Notes: a model not told the origin generated them from the sequence alone. Positions 19,352 to 28,369 are shown, numbered from the stretch's first letter. The stretch: DNA of 64,000 bases from Brevibacillus humidisoli (GCF_020923435.1 NZ_CP087263.1:4485001-4549000); one strand, 5' to 3'. A program made the numbers and translations.

Positions 19352-20017
19352 ATGTGGAAGACCATAAAAGACGACATTCAAGCTGTCTTTGATCGGGATC
19401 CGGCTGCCCGCAGCATCTTGGAGGTGATCTTGACCTACTCTGGTCTGCATGCAATCTGGGGGTACAGAATTGCCCACAGACTGTGGAAGTCGAGATGGTA
19501 TACGATGGCTCGGATTGTCTCTCAGCTGACTCGTTTTTTCACGGGGATCGAGATCCATCCAGGGGCTCGCATCGGCAGGTGGCTGTTCATTGACCACGGA
19601 TCGGGTGTGGTCATCGGTGAAACCTGTGAGATCGGGGACAATGTGACGATCTACCAGGGGGTCACTCTCGGCGGGACGGGTAAAGAGAAGGGAAAGCGCC
19701 ACCCGACCGTCGGCAACAATGTGATTATCGGTTCCGGAGCCAAAGTGCTTGGTCCGTTCAAGATCGGCGACAACTCCAAGATCGGTGCCGGTTCGGTGGT
19801 GCTGCAGGAGGTACCGCCCAACTCTACCGTAGTTGGTATTCCAGGGAAAATTATTGTGCAGAATGGCAAACGAGTGACATACGACCTGGACCATTGCAAT
19901 CTGCCGGACCCGGTGGCCGATGCGATTCGACAGATGCAGCGTGAAATCGAACAACTGCGAGAAGAGGTTCGCCAGGTAAGGGAGGAAAAGCAGGCTAATG
20001 AGCATACAACTGTATAA
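19352..20017 (+). CDS. cysE: Serine O-acetyltransferase
   Basis: This 221-residue enzyme makes O-acetylserine from serine and acetyl-CoA, the first step of cysteine synthesis. The left-handed beta-helix hexapeptide repeats begin around residue 65 ([16 protein letters not shown], with the catalytic Asp-His pair). The loop [18 protein letters not shown] and the acetyl-CoA binding strands follow. A charged coiled-coil C-terminus ([17 protein letters not shown]) replaces the shorter tail of E. coli CysE. Its last 20 bases overlap cysS, so the two are translationally linked under the T-box. Confidence 0.96.
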   Translation: MWKTIKDDIQAVFDRDPAARSILEVILTYSGLHAIWGYRIAHRLWKSRWYTMARIVSQLTRFFTGIEIHPGARIGRWLFIDHGSGVVIGETCEIGDNVTIYQGVTLGGTGKEKGKRHPTVGNNVIIGSGAKVLGPFKIGDNSKIGAGSVVLQEVPPNSTVVGIPGKIIVQNGKRVTYDLDHCNLPDPVADAIRQMQREIEQLREEVRQVREEKQANEHTTV

Positions 20018-21404
20018 TACACTGACCCGCAAGAAAGAAGAATTTATTCCCATCGAACAGGGAAAAGTGAAGATGTACGTATGCGGGCCAACCGTCTACA
20101 ACTACATCCATATCGGCAACGCGAGACCGGCGATCGTATTTGACACTGTTCGCCGGTATCTGCGGTACCGAGGCTATGAGGTTACGTTTGTACAAAATAT
20201 TACCGATGTCGATGACAAGCTCATCCGCACAGCAGCCGAGGAAGGGACCAGTGTCCAGGAGGTGGCAGAGCGTTACACCGACGCTTACAACGAAGATCTC
20301 CGGTCGCTCAATGTGCTGCCTCCAGACATTCAGCCGCGGGTGATGCAGACAATCCCTGAAATCATCGAATTCATCTCTGGATTGATTGGCAAAGGGTACG
20401 CCTACGAAAGTGGAGGAGACGTCTACTTCCGGACAGGTCGCTTCAGCCAGTACGGAAAACTCTCTCACCAGCCGCTTGATGAGTTGCAGGCCGGTGCCCG
20501 CGTGGAGATTAGCGAGAAAAAGGAAAATCCGCTCGACTTTGCGCTGTGGAAGGCGGCTAAAACGGGTGAAATCGCCTGGGAAAGTCCATGGGGAAAAGGA
20601 CGTCCCGGCTGGCATATCGAATGCTCCGCCATGGTCCGCAAGTTTCTCGGCGAGACGATCGATATTCATGGTGGAGGGACCGATTTGGTCTTTCCTCACC
20701 ACGAAAACGAAATCGCCCAATCGGAGTGCCTGAGTGACAAGGTGTTCGCCAACTACTGGATGCATAACGGCATGTTGAACATTAACAACGAAAAGATGTC
20801 CAAGTCACTTGGCAATTTTCTCTTGCTGCGCGAATTGGTCAACACTTACGGCGGACAAGTAATCCGTTTCTTCATGCTCTCGGGCCACTACCGCGGACCG
20901 ATCAACTTCTCCGAGGACCTGCTGCAGCAGGCTGCCAGCGGACTGGAGCGGATCAAGACGGCCTACGCCAATGTCCTTCACCGCATCAAGACCGCTCGTC
21001 CGGAGGAGCCGAATGGATTGACCGACCAACAAGCCGCCCTGATGGAACGGCTGCGTCGGGAATTCGTCGAGGTGATGGATGATGACTTCAACACCGCCAA
21101 CGCGATCACGGTCCTGTTTGACTTGGCTCGTGAGTCCAATCTCTATCTGCACCATCAAAACGTGGGGCGTCAACAACTGGAGGACTATCGTCAACTCTTT
21201 TTAGAAATGAGTGAGGTGCTCGGACTGATCCTTGAGCAATCAGAGGCACTGCTCGATGAGGAAGTGGAAGCGTTGATAGCTGAGCGTACGGAAGCACGGA
21301 AAGCGCGCAACTTTGCACGCGCTGATGAGATCCGCGATCTGCTGGCGGCCAGGGGGATCATACTGGAAGATACTCCACAGGGCATTCGCTGGCGCCGCAA
21401 GTGA
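19998..21404 (+). CDS. cysS: Cysteinyl-tRNA synthetase
   Basis: This 468-residue class I synthetase charges tRNA-Cys. The zinc ligand Cys is in [12 protein letters not shown] appears as [21 protein letters not shown] supplies further metal ligands, and KMSKS is in [10 protein letters not shown]. The anticodon-binding helical domain and the short [15 protein letters not shown] end are typical. It starts inside the end of cysE, and both depend on the cysteine T-box, so low tRNA-Cys charging raises both cysteine supply and charging capacity. Confidence 0.97.
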   Translation: MSIQLYNTLTRKKEEFIPIEQGKVKMYVCGPTVYNYIHIGNARPAIVFDTVRRYLRYRGYEVTFVQNITDVDDKLIRTAAEEGTSVQEVAERYTDAYNEDLRSLNVLPPDIQPRVMQTIPEIIEFISGLIGKGYAYESGGDVYFRTGRFSQYGKLSHQPLDELQAGARVEISEKKENPLDFALWKAAKTGEIAWESPWGKGRPGWHIECSAMVRKFLGETIDIHGGGTDLVFPHHENEIAQSECLSDKVFANYWMHNGMLNINNEKMSKSLGNFLLLRELVNTYGGQVIRFFMLSGHYRGPINFSEDLLQQAASGLERIKTAYANVLHRIKTARPEEPNGLTDQQAALMERLRREFVEVMDDDFNTANAITVLFDLARESNLYLHHQNVGRQQLEDYRQLFLEMSEVLGLILEQSEALLDEEVEALIAERTEARKARNFARADEIRDLLAARGIILEDTPQGIRWRRK

Positions 21405-21419
21405 GGAGTCCGATCGAAC

Positions 21420-21833
21420 ATGCAAAAAGAAGAGCTTAGTCGCGACCCCGCACAGACCAATCCGCTGGTACTTGCCTATCTCGGTGATGCTACCTACGCT
21501 CACTGCGTCCGCTATCACCTGATCGCCCGCGGCATGGTCAAACCAAACTTGCTGCATAAGGAAACGACCCGCTATGTCTCAGCTAGAGCACAGGCCAACA
21601 TCCTGCTCTCGTTGATTCCTCATCTGACCGAGGAGGAGATGGCGGTGGTAAAACGGGGGCGCAACGCCAAATCAGGCTCGGTGGCCAAAAATGCTGACAT
21701 CGTCGATTATCGCCACGCGACAGCATTTGAAGCCTTGGTCGGGTATCTCTACTTGATGGAGAGAGAAGAGCGGCTCGCCCAGATCGTGGAATACGCATTT
21801 GCTGCTGTGGAAGGGGTCAAACAAGATGAGTGA
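21420..21833 (+). CDS. mrnC: Mini-ribonuclease III
   Basis: This 137-residue enzyme is an RNase III catalytic domain without the double-stranded-RNA binding domain. Catalytic acidic residues sit in LAYLGDATYAHCVRYHL and near ATAFEALVGYLYL. In Bacillus it trims both ends of 23S precursor rRNA by cutting the stem formed by the 23S flanks; exactly such a stem surrounds the 23S gene here (77-111 with 3344-3381). It overlaps rlmB by 8 bases, and the two form an rRNA maturation pair. Confidence 0.95.
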   Translation: MQKEELSRDPAQTNPLVLAYLGDATYAHCVRYHLIARGMVKPNLLHKETTRYVSARAQANILLSLIPHLTEEEMAVVKRGRNAKSGSVAKNADIVDYRHATAFEALVGYLYLMEREERLAQIVEYAFAAVEGVKQDE

Positions 21834-22581
21834 AGAATGGATTGTCGGCAAAAATCCGGTTATCGAAGCGCTCCGCTCGGGTCGATCGATCAACAAGATC
21901 TGGATCGCTGAAGGGGTCAATAAAAACCAGATGGGCCCGATTGTATCGTTGGCCAAGGAACATGGGATCGTGATTACCTCCGTGAATCGAAAAAAACTGG
22001 AGCAGCTCTCAGGTGCGGAAAACCATCAGGGAGTGATCGCTTCTGTCGCAGCATACCAGTATGTCGAGGTGGATGAACTGCTGGCGAGAGCCAAGCAAAG
22101 AGGAGAAGACCCCTTCTTGTTGATCCTGGACGAGTTGGAAGACCCGCACAACCTTGGCTCGATTTTGCGTACAGCCGATGCGGTGGGAGCGCACGGTGTG
22201 GTCATTCCCAAACGACGTTCCGTCGGTTTGACCGCAACGGTGGCCAAAGCATCGGCAGGGGCGATTGAGTACGTGCCGGTCGCGCGCGTCACCAATCTGG
22301 TACGAACGATCGAGGAGTTGAAACAGCAGGGTGTGTGGATTGCCGGCACAGATGCGGACGCCTCTCAAGATTTCCGCGAAGGTGATTTCGCGATGCCGCT
22401 CGCATTGGTGATTGGCAGTGAAGGGAGGGGCATGAGCCGGCTGGTCCGCGAGCATTGCGACTTTTTGTATCGTCTGCCGATGGCAGGTCAGGTCACGTCC
22501 TTAAATGCCTCCGTTGCCGCGGCTTTGTTGATGTACGAGGTGTATCGCGCCAGATACCCGCTTCCTCCGCAGGTGAGATGA
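21826..22581 (+). CDS. rlmB: 23S rRNA (guanosine-2'-O-)-methyltransferase RlmB
   Basis: This 251-residue SPOUT-fold enzyme is predicted to methylate the ribose of a conserved P-site-loop guanosine in 23S rRNA. An N-terminal L30e-like RNA-binding domain (IVGKNPVIEAL to about residue 75) is followed by the knotted catalytic domain with LDELEDPHNLGSILRTAD, VIGSEGRGMSRL and LNASVAAALL. The ATG at 21826 overlaps the mrnC stop, preferred over an upstream in-frame start because IVGKNPV is the family's usual beginning. It is also known as yacO; other targets such as tRNA cannot be excluded. Confidence 0.9.
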   Translation: MSEEWIVGKNPVIEALRSGRSINKIWIAEGVNKNQMGPIVSLAKEHGIVITSVNRKKLEQLSGAENHQGVIASVAAYQYVEVDELLARAKQRGEDPFLLILDELEDPHNLGSILRTADAVGAHGVVIPKRRSVGLTATVAKASAGAIEYVPVARVTNLVRTIEELKQQGVWIAGTDADASQDFREGDFAMPLALVIGSEGRGMSRLVREHCDFLYRLPMAGQVTSLNASVAAALLMYEVYRARYPLPPQVR

Positions 22582-22582
22582 G

Positions 22583-23107
22583 ATGGCGAAGAAAAAGGAG
22601 AAGCCTCTCCTGATCGTAGATGGCTACAATATCATCGGGGCCTGGCCCGACCTGCGCTCGCTGAAGGATGCGGAACGAATGGATGAAGCGCGTGACTTGC
22701 TGATTTCCAAGCTGGCCGATTACCAGAGCTACTCCGGGGTGAAGGTGATTGTCGTCTTTGACGCCTACACCGTCCCGGGACTGGGACGCAAGCAGAAGCA
22801 CTTTGCGATCGAGATCTACTACACCAAAGAAAAAGAGACGGCAGACGAAAAAATAGAAAAACTGGTTCACGAATACTGGGAAAAAAAACGACAAATCTAT
22901 GTCGCAACATCCGATTTTACCTCGCAGTGGGTAATTTTCGGTCAGGGAGCACTGCGCAAATCGGCGCGTGAACTGCTGAACGACGTGGAGAGTGTGAGCC
23001 AGGAGATTCAACAGCAGGTCAAAAAGACTCAGGCACCCTCCTTTTCCACCCGCATTGAACTGAAGGAAGAAATCGCGAAAATATTCGAAAAATGGCGAAG
23101 GGAATAG
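22583..23107 (+). CDS. rae1: Ribosome-associated endonuclease Rae1 (YacP), NYN domain
   Basis: This 174-residue protein has a PIN-like NYN nuclease fold: LLIVDGYNIIGAWP at the N-terminus, VVFDAYTVPG with an acidic residue, and ATSDFTSQWVIFGQGA. In Bacillus, Rae1 cuts mRNA in the ribosomal A site at specific codons. Its ATG comes one base after the rlmB stop, completing a block of three RNA-processing genes. The Lys/Glu-rich end is likely ribosome-contacting or flexible. Confidence 0.92.
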   Translation: MAKKKEKPLLIVDGYNIIGAWPDLRSLKDAERMDEARDLLISKLADYQSYSGVKVIVVFDAYTVPGLGRKQKHFAIEIYYTKEKETADEKIEKLVHEYWEKKRQIYVATSDFTSQWVIFGQGALRKSARELLNDVESVSQEIQQQVKKTQAPSFSTRIELKEEIAKIFEKWRRE

Positions 23108-23119
23108 CAGGAAGCTTGG

Positions 23120-23149
23120 TTGACGCTTTTTTATGGCTTCATGTATAAT
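23120..23149 (+). promoter_or_regulatory. Promoter for sigH
   Basis: TTGACG (23120-23125), an 18-bp spacer and TATAAT (23144-23149) form a strong sigma-A promoter about 40 bp before sigH. In Bacillus the sigH promoter is repressed by AbrB; I cannot identify an AbrB site by eye. Confidence 0.8.
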
Positions 23150-23190
23150 AACGTTATCTTGTGTAGGCGTGGAAGTCAGATGTCGGAGGG

Positions 23191-23847
23191 ATGATGGTGA
23201 GTGTAGACCTTAAGGAGATCAAGCTAAATCAGTTTGAGTTGATGTCAGACGAAGAAGTGGTCGATCTGGTTCGAGAAAACGACACTGACGCCCTGGAGTA
23301 CTTGATTGGCAAATACAGAAATTTTGTACGGGCCAAAGCTCGTTCCTATTTTTTGATCGGGGCGGACCGAGAAGATATTGTGCAGGAAGGCATGATCGGG
23401 TTATACAAGTCGATCCGCGATTTTCGGGGAGACAAGCTGACATCATTCAAAGCATTTGCTGAACTCTGCATTACGCGTCAGATTATTACAGCAATCAAGA
23501 CGGCTACTCGCCAGAAACATATTCCCTTGAATTCATACGTTTCATTGGACAAGCCTATCTATGACGAAGATTCTGATCGTACCTTGCTGGACGTTATCTG
23601 TGGGACCAAAGTGACCGACCCCGAAGAATTGTTCATCAACCGGGAAGAGTTTGATGATATTGAGGGCAAGATGAGCGAAATCCTGAGCGATCTGGAGCGC
23701 CAGGTGTTGATGCTCTATCTTGACGGACGTTCGTATCAGCAGATCGCCGTCGATCTCAACCGGCATGTGAAGTCCATTGACAACGCCTTGCAGCGGGTGA
23801 AGCGCAAACTGGAGCGGTATCTGGAGGGAAGAGAGATCAGTTTATAG
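23191..23847 (+). CDS. sigH: RNA polymerase sigma factor SigH (sigma-30)
   Basis: This is a 218-residue transition-phase sigma factor that drives early sporulation and competence genes. Region 2 is nearly identical to Bacillus SigH (NFVRAKARSYFLIGADREDI, EGMIGLYKSIRDF, FAELCITRQIITAIK), and region 4 ends with SYQQIAVDLNRHVKSIDNAL. Its presence suggests a spore former. Three in-frame starts lie after GGAGGG (ATG 23191, ATG 23194, GTG 23197); spacing favours the later ones, a difference of two residues. Confidence 0.96.
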   Translation: MMVSVDLKEIKLNQFELMSDEEVVDLVRENDTDALEYLIGKYRNFVRAKARSYFLIGADREDIVQEGMIGLYKSIRDFRGDKLTSFKAFAELCITRQIITAIKTATRQKHIPLNSYVSLDKPIYDEDSDRTLLDVICGTKVTDPEELFINREEFDDIEGKMSEILSDLERQVLMLYLDGRSYQQIAVDLNRHVKSIDNALQRVKRKLERYLEGREISL

Positions 23848-23866
23848 GAACGGCATCTCTCTTTTT
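23831..23866 (+). terminator. Possible terminator overlapping the sigH stop
   Basis: GAGAGAT (23831) and ATCTCTC (23855) pair around a 17-nt loop and are followed by TTTTTCTTTTTTT. The loop is long, so this is a moderate candidate. The next 260 bp to rpmG contains a promoter and one small hairpin (CCATAGA with TTCTATGG, about 23999-24020). Confidence 0.5.
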
Positions 23867-23959
23867 CTTTTTTTCCAGGAGATAGATCGGGTTCCAACAG
23901 GTACTTTCACAGATAGAGCGGTGTGGAGACAGTCTCCTTTGGTTTGTCAAGACATTTCG

Positions 23960-23988
23960 TTGACTTTGACTTTTTCGTGTGATAAAGT
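23960..23988 (+). promoter_or_regulatory. Promoter for rpmG-secE-nusG
   Basis: TTGACT (23960-23965), a 17-bp spacer and TAAAGT (23983-23988). It lies about 140 bp before rpmG in the 278-bp gap after sigH. Confidence 0.6.
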
Positions 23989-24125
23989 TGTTTAGGTAGC
24001 CATAGAGCCAGATTCTATGGTTACTTCTTTGGAATCGTCCAGGAAAAAAGTAGCGGTTTTTTCCATGTCTTTAGATGGTATTCTCTGAAAATCCTGAGGT
24101 ATGAGATGAGACGGAGGTGGCAATC

Positions 24126-24275
24126 ATGCGAGTAAACGTGACGTTGGCTTGCACGGAGTGCGGTGAACGTAACTATATCAGCACGAAGAACAAGCGCACG
24201 AATTCGGAGCGAATCGAATTGAAAAAGTATTGCTCCCGCGACAAAAAGCATACACTCCACCGCGAAACGAAGTAA
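24126..24275 (+). CDS. rpmG: 50S ribosomal protein L33
   Basis: This is a 49-residue ribosomal protein of the large subunit near the E site. Zinc-ribbon cysteines C9, C12 (CTEC) and C36 are present, but the position of the fourth Cys is Asp39 ([12 protein letters not shown]). The site is therefore incomplete, as in several Bacillus L33 paralogues, and the protein is probably a zinc-independent or weak-zinc form. The start follows GGAGGTGGCAATC. It precedes secE and nusG as in most Firmicutes. Confidence 0.95.
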   Translation: MRVNVTLACTECGERNYISTKNKRTNSERIELKKYCSRDKKHTLHRETK

Positions 24276-24308
24276 CAATGGGAGCTACCGAAGTATGGGG
24301 GTGGTGTT

Positions 24309-24521
24309 GTGAGTTTTATCGCTAGAGTTGGAGCAAGCTTTCGACGTACAGGCGAATTTTTTGGAGATGTCGTTTCCGAGCTGAAAAAAGTTCGCTGGCC
24401 AAACCGGAAAGAGCTGACGACGTATTCCCTCGTCGTGCTGGTTACGGTGACGCTGCTTGCGCTCTTTTTCTACTTGATCGACTTAGGTATTTCTCGCCTG
24501 ATCGAGTTGATACTGGGCTGA
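24309..24521 (+). CDS. secE: Preprotein translocase subunit SecE
   Basis: This 70-residue single-span membrane protein clamps SecY in the translocon. The cytoplasmic amphipathic helix has the family motif ELKKVRWPNRKEL, and one transmembrane helix follows (about residues 37-60, VVLVTVTLLALFFYLIDLG). Length matches the short Gram-positive form. The GTG start at 24309 follows a GGGGGTGG stretch. Its partner secY is at 55231 in this window. Confidence 0.95.
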   Translation: MSFIARVGASFRRTGEFFGDVVSELKKVRWPNRKELTTYSLVVLVTVTLLALFFYLIDLGISRLIELILG

Positions 24522-24563
24522 TGAATACTCGAAACCTGGGAGGGACGGACGTATAGCGTCCTT

Positions 24564-25106
24564 ATGGCTATGGAAAAAGCGTGGTATGTGATTCATACCT
24601 ACTCTGGGTATGAAAACAAGGTAAAAACCAACCTGGAAAAACGCGTCGAATCGATGGGGATGGGGGACAAGATCTTCCGTGTGCTCGTTCCCACTGAGGA
24701 AGAGTTGGAGACGAAGGATGGCAAGAAACGCACCGTCACCAAGAAGGTGTTTCCGGGTTACGTCCTTGTAGAAATGGTGATGACGGACGATTCTTGGTAT
24801 GTCGTACGCAACACCCCTGGGGTCACCGGGTTTGTCGGGTCCACAGGCGCGGGTTCCAAGCCGACGGCGCTGCGTCCCGAAGAGGCTGACGCAATCCTCC
24901 GTCAGATGGGATTCGAGGCGCCCAAGGTCAGAATCGATTTCGCCCTTCACGACATGGTGCGGGTCAAGGATGGTCCTTTTGCCAACCGTTCCGGTGAGAT
25001 TATCGAGATACAGCCTGACAAACAAAAAGTTCGTGTGCTGGTTGATATTTTTGGGCGTGAAACGCCGGTTGAACTGGACTTTACCCAAGTCTATAAATTG
25101 GATTAG
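24564..25106 (+). CDS. nusG: Transcription termination/antitermination protein NusG
   Basis: This 180-residue transcription factor binds RNA polymerase and modulates pausing and elongation. The NGN domain runs from WYVIHTYSGYENKVK to about residue 120, with FPGYVLVEM. The C-terminal KOW domain has VRVKDGPFANRSGEI. Two ATGs (24564 and 24570) are possible. The likely Shine-Dalgarno GGGAGGG (24538-24544) is about 19 bases away, but a small hairpin GGACG/CGTCC (24547-24561) sits between and could bring it closer. Confidence 0.96.
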   Translation: MAMEKAWYVIHTYSGYENKVKTNLEKRVESMGMGDKIFRVLVPTEEELETKDGKKRTVTKKVFPGYVLVEMVMTDDSWYVVRNTPGVTGFVGSTGAGSKPTALRPEEADAILRQMGFEAPKVRIDFALHDMVRVKDGPFANRSGEIIEIQPDKQKVRVLVDIFGRETPVELDFTQVYKLD

Positions 25107-25114
25107 GATTTATC

Positions 25115-25143
25115 TTGAAAAGTGCCGTTCGATATGGTACATT
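25115..25143 (+). promoter_or_regulatory. Promoter for rplK-rplA
   Basis: TTGAAA (25115-25120), a 17-bp spacer and TACATT (25138-25143) lie just after nusG and give a leader of about 135 nt before rplK. Confidence 0.6.
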
Positions 25144-25197
25144 TCATTTTGTTTCTGGAATCTGCTAACATGCGGTTCCCGACTCTCACTGCAGGTT

Positions 25198-25261
25198 GAA
25201 AGTCTTTACATATAAAGACTTTCCGGCAACAAGTGGGAGGGGGTTATCCCCCGCATAACCA
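25198..25261 (+). promoter_or_regulatory. L11-L1 leader hairpins
   Basis: One stem is GAAAGTCTTTA with TAAAGACTTTC (25198-25223). A second is GTGG-GAGGGGG with CCCCCGCATAACCAC (25233-25261). In many bacteria L1 binds a structure in this leader and represses both genes. The position fits, but the L1-site consensus was not checked. Confidence 0.5.
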
Positions 25262-25284
25262 CATTGAAGAAGGAGGTGTTTTAC

Positions 25285-25710
25285 GTGGCTAAGAAAGTGA
25301 TCCGCGTAATCAAGTTGCAAATCCCGGCAGGTAAAGCGAACCCTGCACCTCCAGTAGGTCCGGCGCTCGGTCAAGCTGGTGTAAATATCATGGGCTTCTG
25401 CAAAGAGTTTAACGCTCGTACAGAAGGTCAAGCAGGAATGATCATTCCGGTAGAGATTACCGTGTTTGAAGACCGTTCGTTCTCATTCATTACCAAAACC
25501 CCGCCTGCTGCTGTGCTGCTGAAAAAAGCGGCTGGCATCGAATCTGGTTCCGGTGTGCCCAACAAGACGAAAGTGGCTACGCTGAAGCGTGACAAAGTTC
25601 GCGAAATCGCTGAACTGAAAAAACCTGATTTGAATGCTGCCAGTGTGGAAGCAGCAATGCGCATGATCGAAGGTACCGCCCGTTCCATGGGTATCGTGAT
25701 CGAGGACTAA
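25285..25710 (+). CDS. rplK: 50S ribosomal protein L11
   Basis: This 141-residue protein of the GTPase-associated centre binds the 1070 region of 23S rRNA. The proline-rich N-terminal part ([20 protein letters not shown]) is the thiostrepton-binding side, and the C-terminal domain binds rRNA. The GTG at 25285, 6-7 bases after AGGAGGTG, is chosen over an upstream in-frame start; it gives the standard length of 141. Confidence 0.97.
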   Translation: MAKKVIRVIKLQIPAGKANPAPPVGPALGQAGVNIMGFCKEFNARTEGQAGMIIPVEITVFEDRSFSFITKTPPAAVLLKKAAGIESGSGVPNKTKVATLKRDKVREIAELKKPDLNAASVEAAMRMIEGTARSMGIVIED

Positions 25711-25725
25711 GTCTTTTGATCCGTG

Positions 25726-25753
25726 CAGGGGTACAGGCTTGTACCCCTGTTTT
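25726..25753 (+). terminator. Terminator-like hairpin between rplK and rplA
   Basis: CAGGGGTAC and GTACCCCTG pair perfectly around AGGCTT and are followed by TTTTG. The T-run is short, so partial termination or mRNA processing between the two cistrons is likely. Confidence 0.6.
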
Positions 25754-25799
25754 GTGGGAGGATTAAACCGCTACGACCACAATGAAGGGAGAATGGAAC

Positions 25800-26483
25800 A
25801 TGCCAAAACAGGGCAAGAAATACAGGGAAGCAGTAAAGTTGATTGACAAAAATAAAGTATACGAAGTAAACGAAGCTATCGAACTGGTGAAAAAAGCAGC
25901 TTCGGCCAAGTTTGACGAAACAGTGGAAGCCGCTTATCGTCTCGGTGTCGATCCGAAACGTGCCGATCAGCAAATCCGTGGAGCGGTTGTGCTCCCGCAC
26001 GGTACGGGTAAAGTGCAGCGCGTACTCGTGTTTGCCAAAGGCGACAAGGCAAAAGAAGCAGAGGCTGCCGGTGCCGACTACGTAGGCGAAGCTGACCTGA
26101 TCAGTAAAATCCAGGGCGGTTGGTTCGACTTTGATGTTGTGGTAGCAACCCCTGACATGATGGGTGAAGTGGGTAAGCTGGGTCGTGTACTGGGACCAAA
26201 AGGACTCATGCCTAACCCTAAGACCGGTACCGTTACCTTTGACGTTACCAAAGCGGTAAACGAAATCAAAGCTGGTAAGATTGAGTATCGCGTCGATAAA
26301 GCCGGGAACATTCACGCGCCGATCGGGAAAGTTTCTTTTGACACCGATAAGCTGGCAGAAAACCTGGCAGCCCTCACTGATGCCCTGAACCGCGCCAAAC
26401 CGGCCGCGGCCAAAGGGGTTTACATGCGCAACGTATCGATCAGCTCCACGATGGGACCTGGCGTGCGCGTTGACGTAAAATAA
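25800..26483 (+). CDS. rplA: 50S ribosomal protein L1
   Basis: This 227-residue L1-stalk protein guides deacylated tRNA out of the E site and often represses its own operon. Typical segments are [37 protein letters not shown] and [18 protein letters not shown]. The ATG at 25800 follows AAGGGAGA. A further upstream start would add six unsupported residues. Confidence 0.97.
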   Translation: MPKQGKKYREAVKLIDKNKVYEVNEAIELVKKAASAKFDETVEAAYRLGVDPKRADQQIRGAVVLPHGTGKVQRVLVFAKGDKAKEAEAAGADYVGEADLISKIQGGWFDFDVVVATPDMMGEVGKLGRVLGPKGLMPNPKTGTVTFDVTKAVNEIKAGKIEYRVDKAGNIHAPIGKVSFDTDKLAENLAALTDALNRAKPAAAKGVYMRNVSISSTMGPGVRVDVK

Positions 26484-26492
26484 TGGATTCTC

Positions 26493-26521
26493 TTGACTTC
26501 CCCTGCGGAAGTTGCTAATAT
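26493..26521 (+). promoter_or_regulatory. Promoter of the rplJL operon
   Basis: TTGACT (26493-26498), a 17-bp spacer and TAATAT (26516-26521) immediately after rplA. Confidence 0.7.
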
Positions 26522-26524
26522 ATA

Positions 26525-26692
26525 GCCTGTTGATGAACAGAATAGATGTCATGCCGTAGACAGAAGGTGCGTTTCTATCGTTGCAAGCGAAGAATCGCTT
26601 AATATCCCTCCGAGGCGTGTAATGCGAAACGAAAAGAGTGTTTCTCTTTAGTAGAGTCATTATGCCCTCGTAGCGTCTGCGAGGGCATTTTT
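26525..26692 (+). promoter_or_regulatory. L10 leader with attenuator
   Basis: The structured leader upstream of rplJ fits the L10 leader class, in which L10 or the L10-L12 complex binds the mRNA and causes termination. The conserved-looking CCGTAGACAGAAGGTGC and AATATCCCTCCGAGGCG segments are followed by a strong terminator: ATGCCCTCG with CGAGGGCAT (26662-26688), then TTTTTGC. Identification is from position and by-eye motif memory. Confidence 0.75.
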
Positions 26693-26729
26693 GCTTGTTC
26701 AAAAGTGATTCAGGCTGGGAGGTGTAATC

Positions 26730-27245
26730 ATGGCAGAAGTTCGTCCCACCGTTATTCGGGAAGAAAAAGTAAAAACCGTTGAAACGATTGCGACAAAGAT
26801 GCGCGAAAGTCAGACAACGGTCGTCGCAGACTACCGCGGACTGTCGGTTGCACAGGTGACAGAACTCCGTCAGCAACTGCGCGAGGCAGGCATCGAGTTC
26901 AAAGTGTACAAAAACACACTGGCTCGTTTGGCTACGGCAAAAGAAGGACTGACCGAACTGGATCAGTACCTGCTTGGCCCAAACGCCATCGCTTTCTCCA
27001 ATGAGGACGTAGTTGCTCCGGCGAAAATTCTTGTCGACTTTGCGAAGAAAAACGACAAGTTGGAGATCAAAGGCGGCATTATCGAAGGAAAAGTTGTAGG
27101 TGCCGAGGAGATCAAAGCACTCGCTTCCTTGCCGTCCCGCGAAGGTCTCTTGTCGATGCTGCTTAGCGTGCTGCAAGCTCCGATGCGCAACTTCGCGCTT
27201 GCAGTTAAAGCTGTTGCCGACCAAAAAGAAGGCGAAAGCGCCTAA
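26730..27245 (+). CDS. rplJ: 50S ribosomal protein L10
   Basis: This 171-residue base of the ribosomal stalk anchors L7/L12 dimers to 23S rRNA. The N-terminal rRNA-binding domain has [20 protein letters not shown] and [12 protein letters not shown]. The C-terminal helix that carries L12 ends with [12 protein letters not shown]. It starts after GGGAGGTG and is governed by the leader at 26525-26692. Confidence 0.97.
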   Translation: MAEVRPTVIREEKVKTVETIATKMRESQTTVVADYRGLSVAQVTELRQQLREAGIEFKVYKNTLARLATAKEGLTELDQYLLGPNAIAFSNEDVVAPAKILVDFAKKNDKLEIKGGIIEGKVVGAEEIKALASLPSREGLLSMLLSVLQAPMRNFALAVKAVADQKEGESA

Positions 27246-27319
27246 TCCATCACAAGCGGCTCGCTGTGCTTAGAGTGAACCGCCACTACATTTGGAATCA
27301 ATAAAGGAGGATTAATCAC

Positions 27320-27688
27320 ATGAGTAAAGAGCAAATCTTGGAAGCCATTAAAGGCATGTCCGTTCTTGAACTGAACGATCTGGTAAAAGCAATCGAAGAA
27401 GAATTCGGTGTAACTGCTGCTGCTCCTGTAGCTGTTGTTGGCGGTGCCGCTGGCGGCGGTGAAGCAGCTGCTGAACAAACCGAGTTCACGGTAGAACTGG
27501 TTAGCGGTGGAGCTTCCAAAATCAACGTAATCAAAGTGGTACGCGAAATCACCGGTCTTGGCCTGAAAGAAGCAAAAGACCTGGTAGACAACGCTCCGAA
27601 AGCGATCAAAGAAGGCGTGTCCAAAGAGGAAGCAGAACAAATGAAAGCGAAGCTGGAAGAAGCCGGCGCATCTGTTGAGCTGAAGTAA
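27320..27688 (+). CDS. rplL: 50S ribosomal protein L7/L12
   Basis: This 122-residue stalk protein recruits translation GTPases. The N-terminal dimerisation helices end near residue 30. An Ala/Gly-rich hinge follows ([19 protein letters not shown]), then the factor-binding domain with [20 protein letters not shown]. It begins after AAAGGAGGATTAATCAC, a near-ideal ribosome site that fits the extra copies of L12 needed per ribosome. Confidence 0.98.
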   Translation: MSKEQILEAIKGMSVLELNDLVKAIEEEFGVTAAAPVAVVGGAAGGGEAAAEQTEFTVELVSGGASKINVIKVVREITGLGLKEAKDLVDNAPKAIKEGVSKEEAEQMKAKLEEAGASVELK

Positions 27689-27709
27689 GCTTTCATTCCC
27701 CATACGGAG

Positions 27710-27737
27710 ATCCCCTTGCCTGCGGCGGGGGATTTTT
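27710..27737 (+). terminator. Terminator after rplL
   Basis: ATCCCC and GGGGAT flank a GC-rich loop and lead into TTTTT. It lies between rplL and the methyltransferase gene, so that gene may be expressed by read-through. Confidence 0.7.
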
Positions 27738-27772
27738 CGTTCACCACTACCCCATGGAAGGTGTGCTGAACT

Positions 27773-28369
27773 GTGACCAACCACTACTACTCCAACCGTC
27801 CGGATATCCCTCATGATGAGCGCTCCTTTACGTTTACCCTGCGAGGTTACTCGCTTCGTTTTTTGACCGATGCCGGCGTATTCTCCCGTGAACGGATCGA
27901 TTTTGGCAGTCTCTTGTTGATTGAAACGATGCAAATCGATGAAACGGCGGAAGTGCTTGACGTTGGCTGCGGCTATGGGCCGATTGGGCTGTCTGCCGCC
28001 AAACTGGCAGCGCGCGGCCAAGTCACCATGATCGACATAAATGAACGGGCCGTTGGACTGGCACGCCGGAACGCGGAGCTGAACGGGATTCAGAATGTAG
28101 AGATTGCCGTTAGCGACCTGTATGCAGAAGTAGAGGGGCGTCAGTTTGACGTCATTCTCACCAACCCGCCCATCCGCGCAGGGAAAGAGACGGTTCACCG
28201 CATCTTTGAAGAGGGATATCCGCTACTGCGGCCGGCTGGAGCGATGTGGGTGGTGATACAGAAGAAGCAGGGAGCCCCTTCTGCGTACAAAAAGCTGCAG
28301 CAAATCTACTCGGAAGTGGAGGAAGTAGAGCGGAAAAAGGGGTATTCCATCTTTCGCGCGAGAAAGTAG
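27773..28369 (+). CDS. Class I SAM-dependent methyltransferase, RsmC-like (YbxB)
   Basis: This 198-residue protein corresponds to the YbxB gene that sits between rplL and rpoB in Bacillus. It resembles the catalytic half of RsmC, which methylates G1207 in 16S rRNA. The SAM motif I is VLDVGCGYGPIGLSAA, and the N6/N2-methylase motif is ILTNPPIRAGKE. The protein lacks the second, inactive domain of E. coli RsmC. It starts at GTG (27773) after GGAAGGTG. The exact substrate is inferred. Confidence 0.88.
   Translation: MTNHYYSNRPDIPHDERSFTFTLRGYSLRFLTDAGVFSRERIDFGSLLLIETMQIDETAEVLDVGCGYGPIGLSAAKLAARGQVTMIDINERAVGLARRNAELNGIQNVEIAVSDLYAEVEGRQFDVILTNPPIRAGKETVHRIFEEGYPLLRPAGAMWVVIQKKQGAPSAYKKLQQIYSEVEEVERKKGYSIFRARK

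Noticed and set aside
25707-27224. A 505-codon reverse-strand open frame across rplA and rplJ
   Set aside because: It runs through two real genes and the L10 leader; its product is rich in Phe/His/Cys with no known fold.
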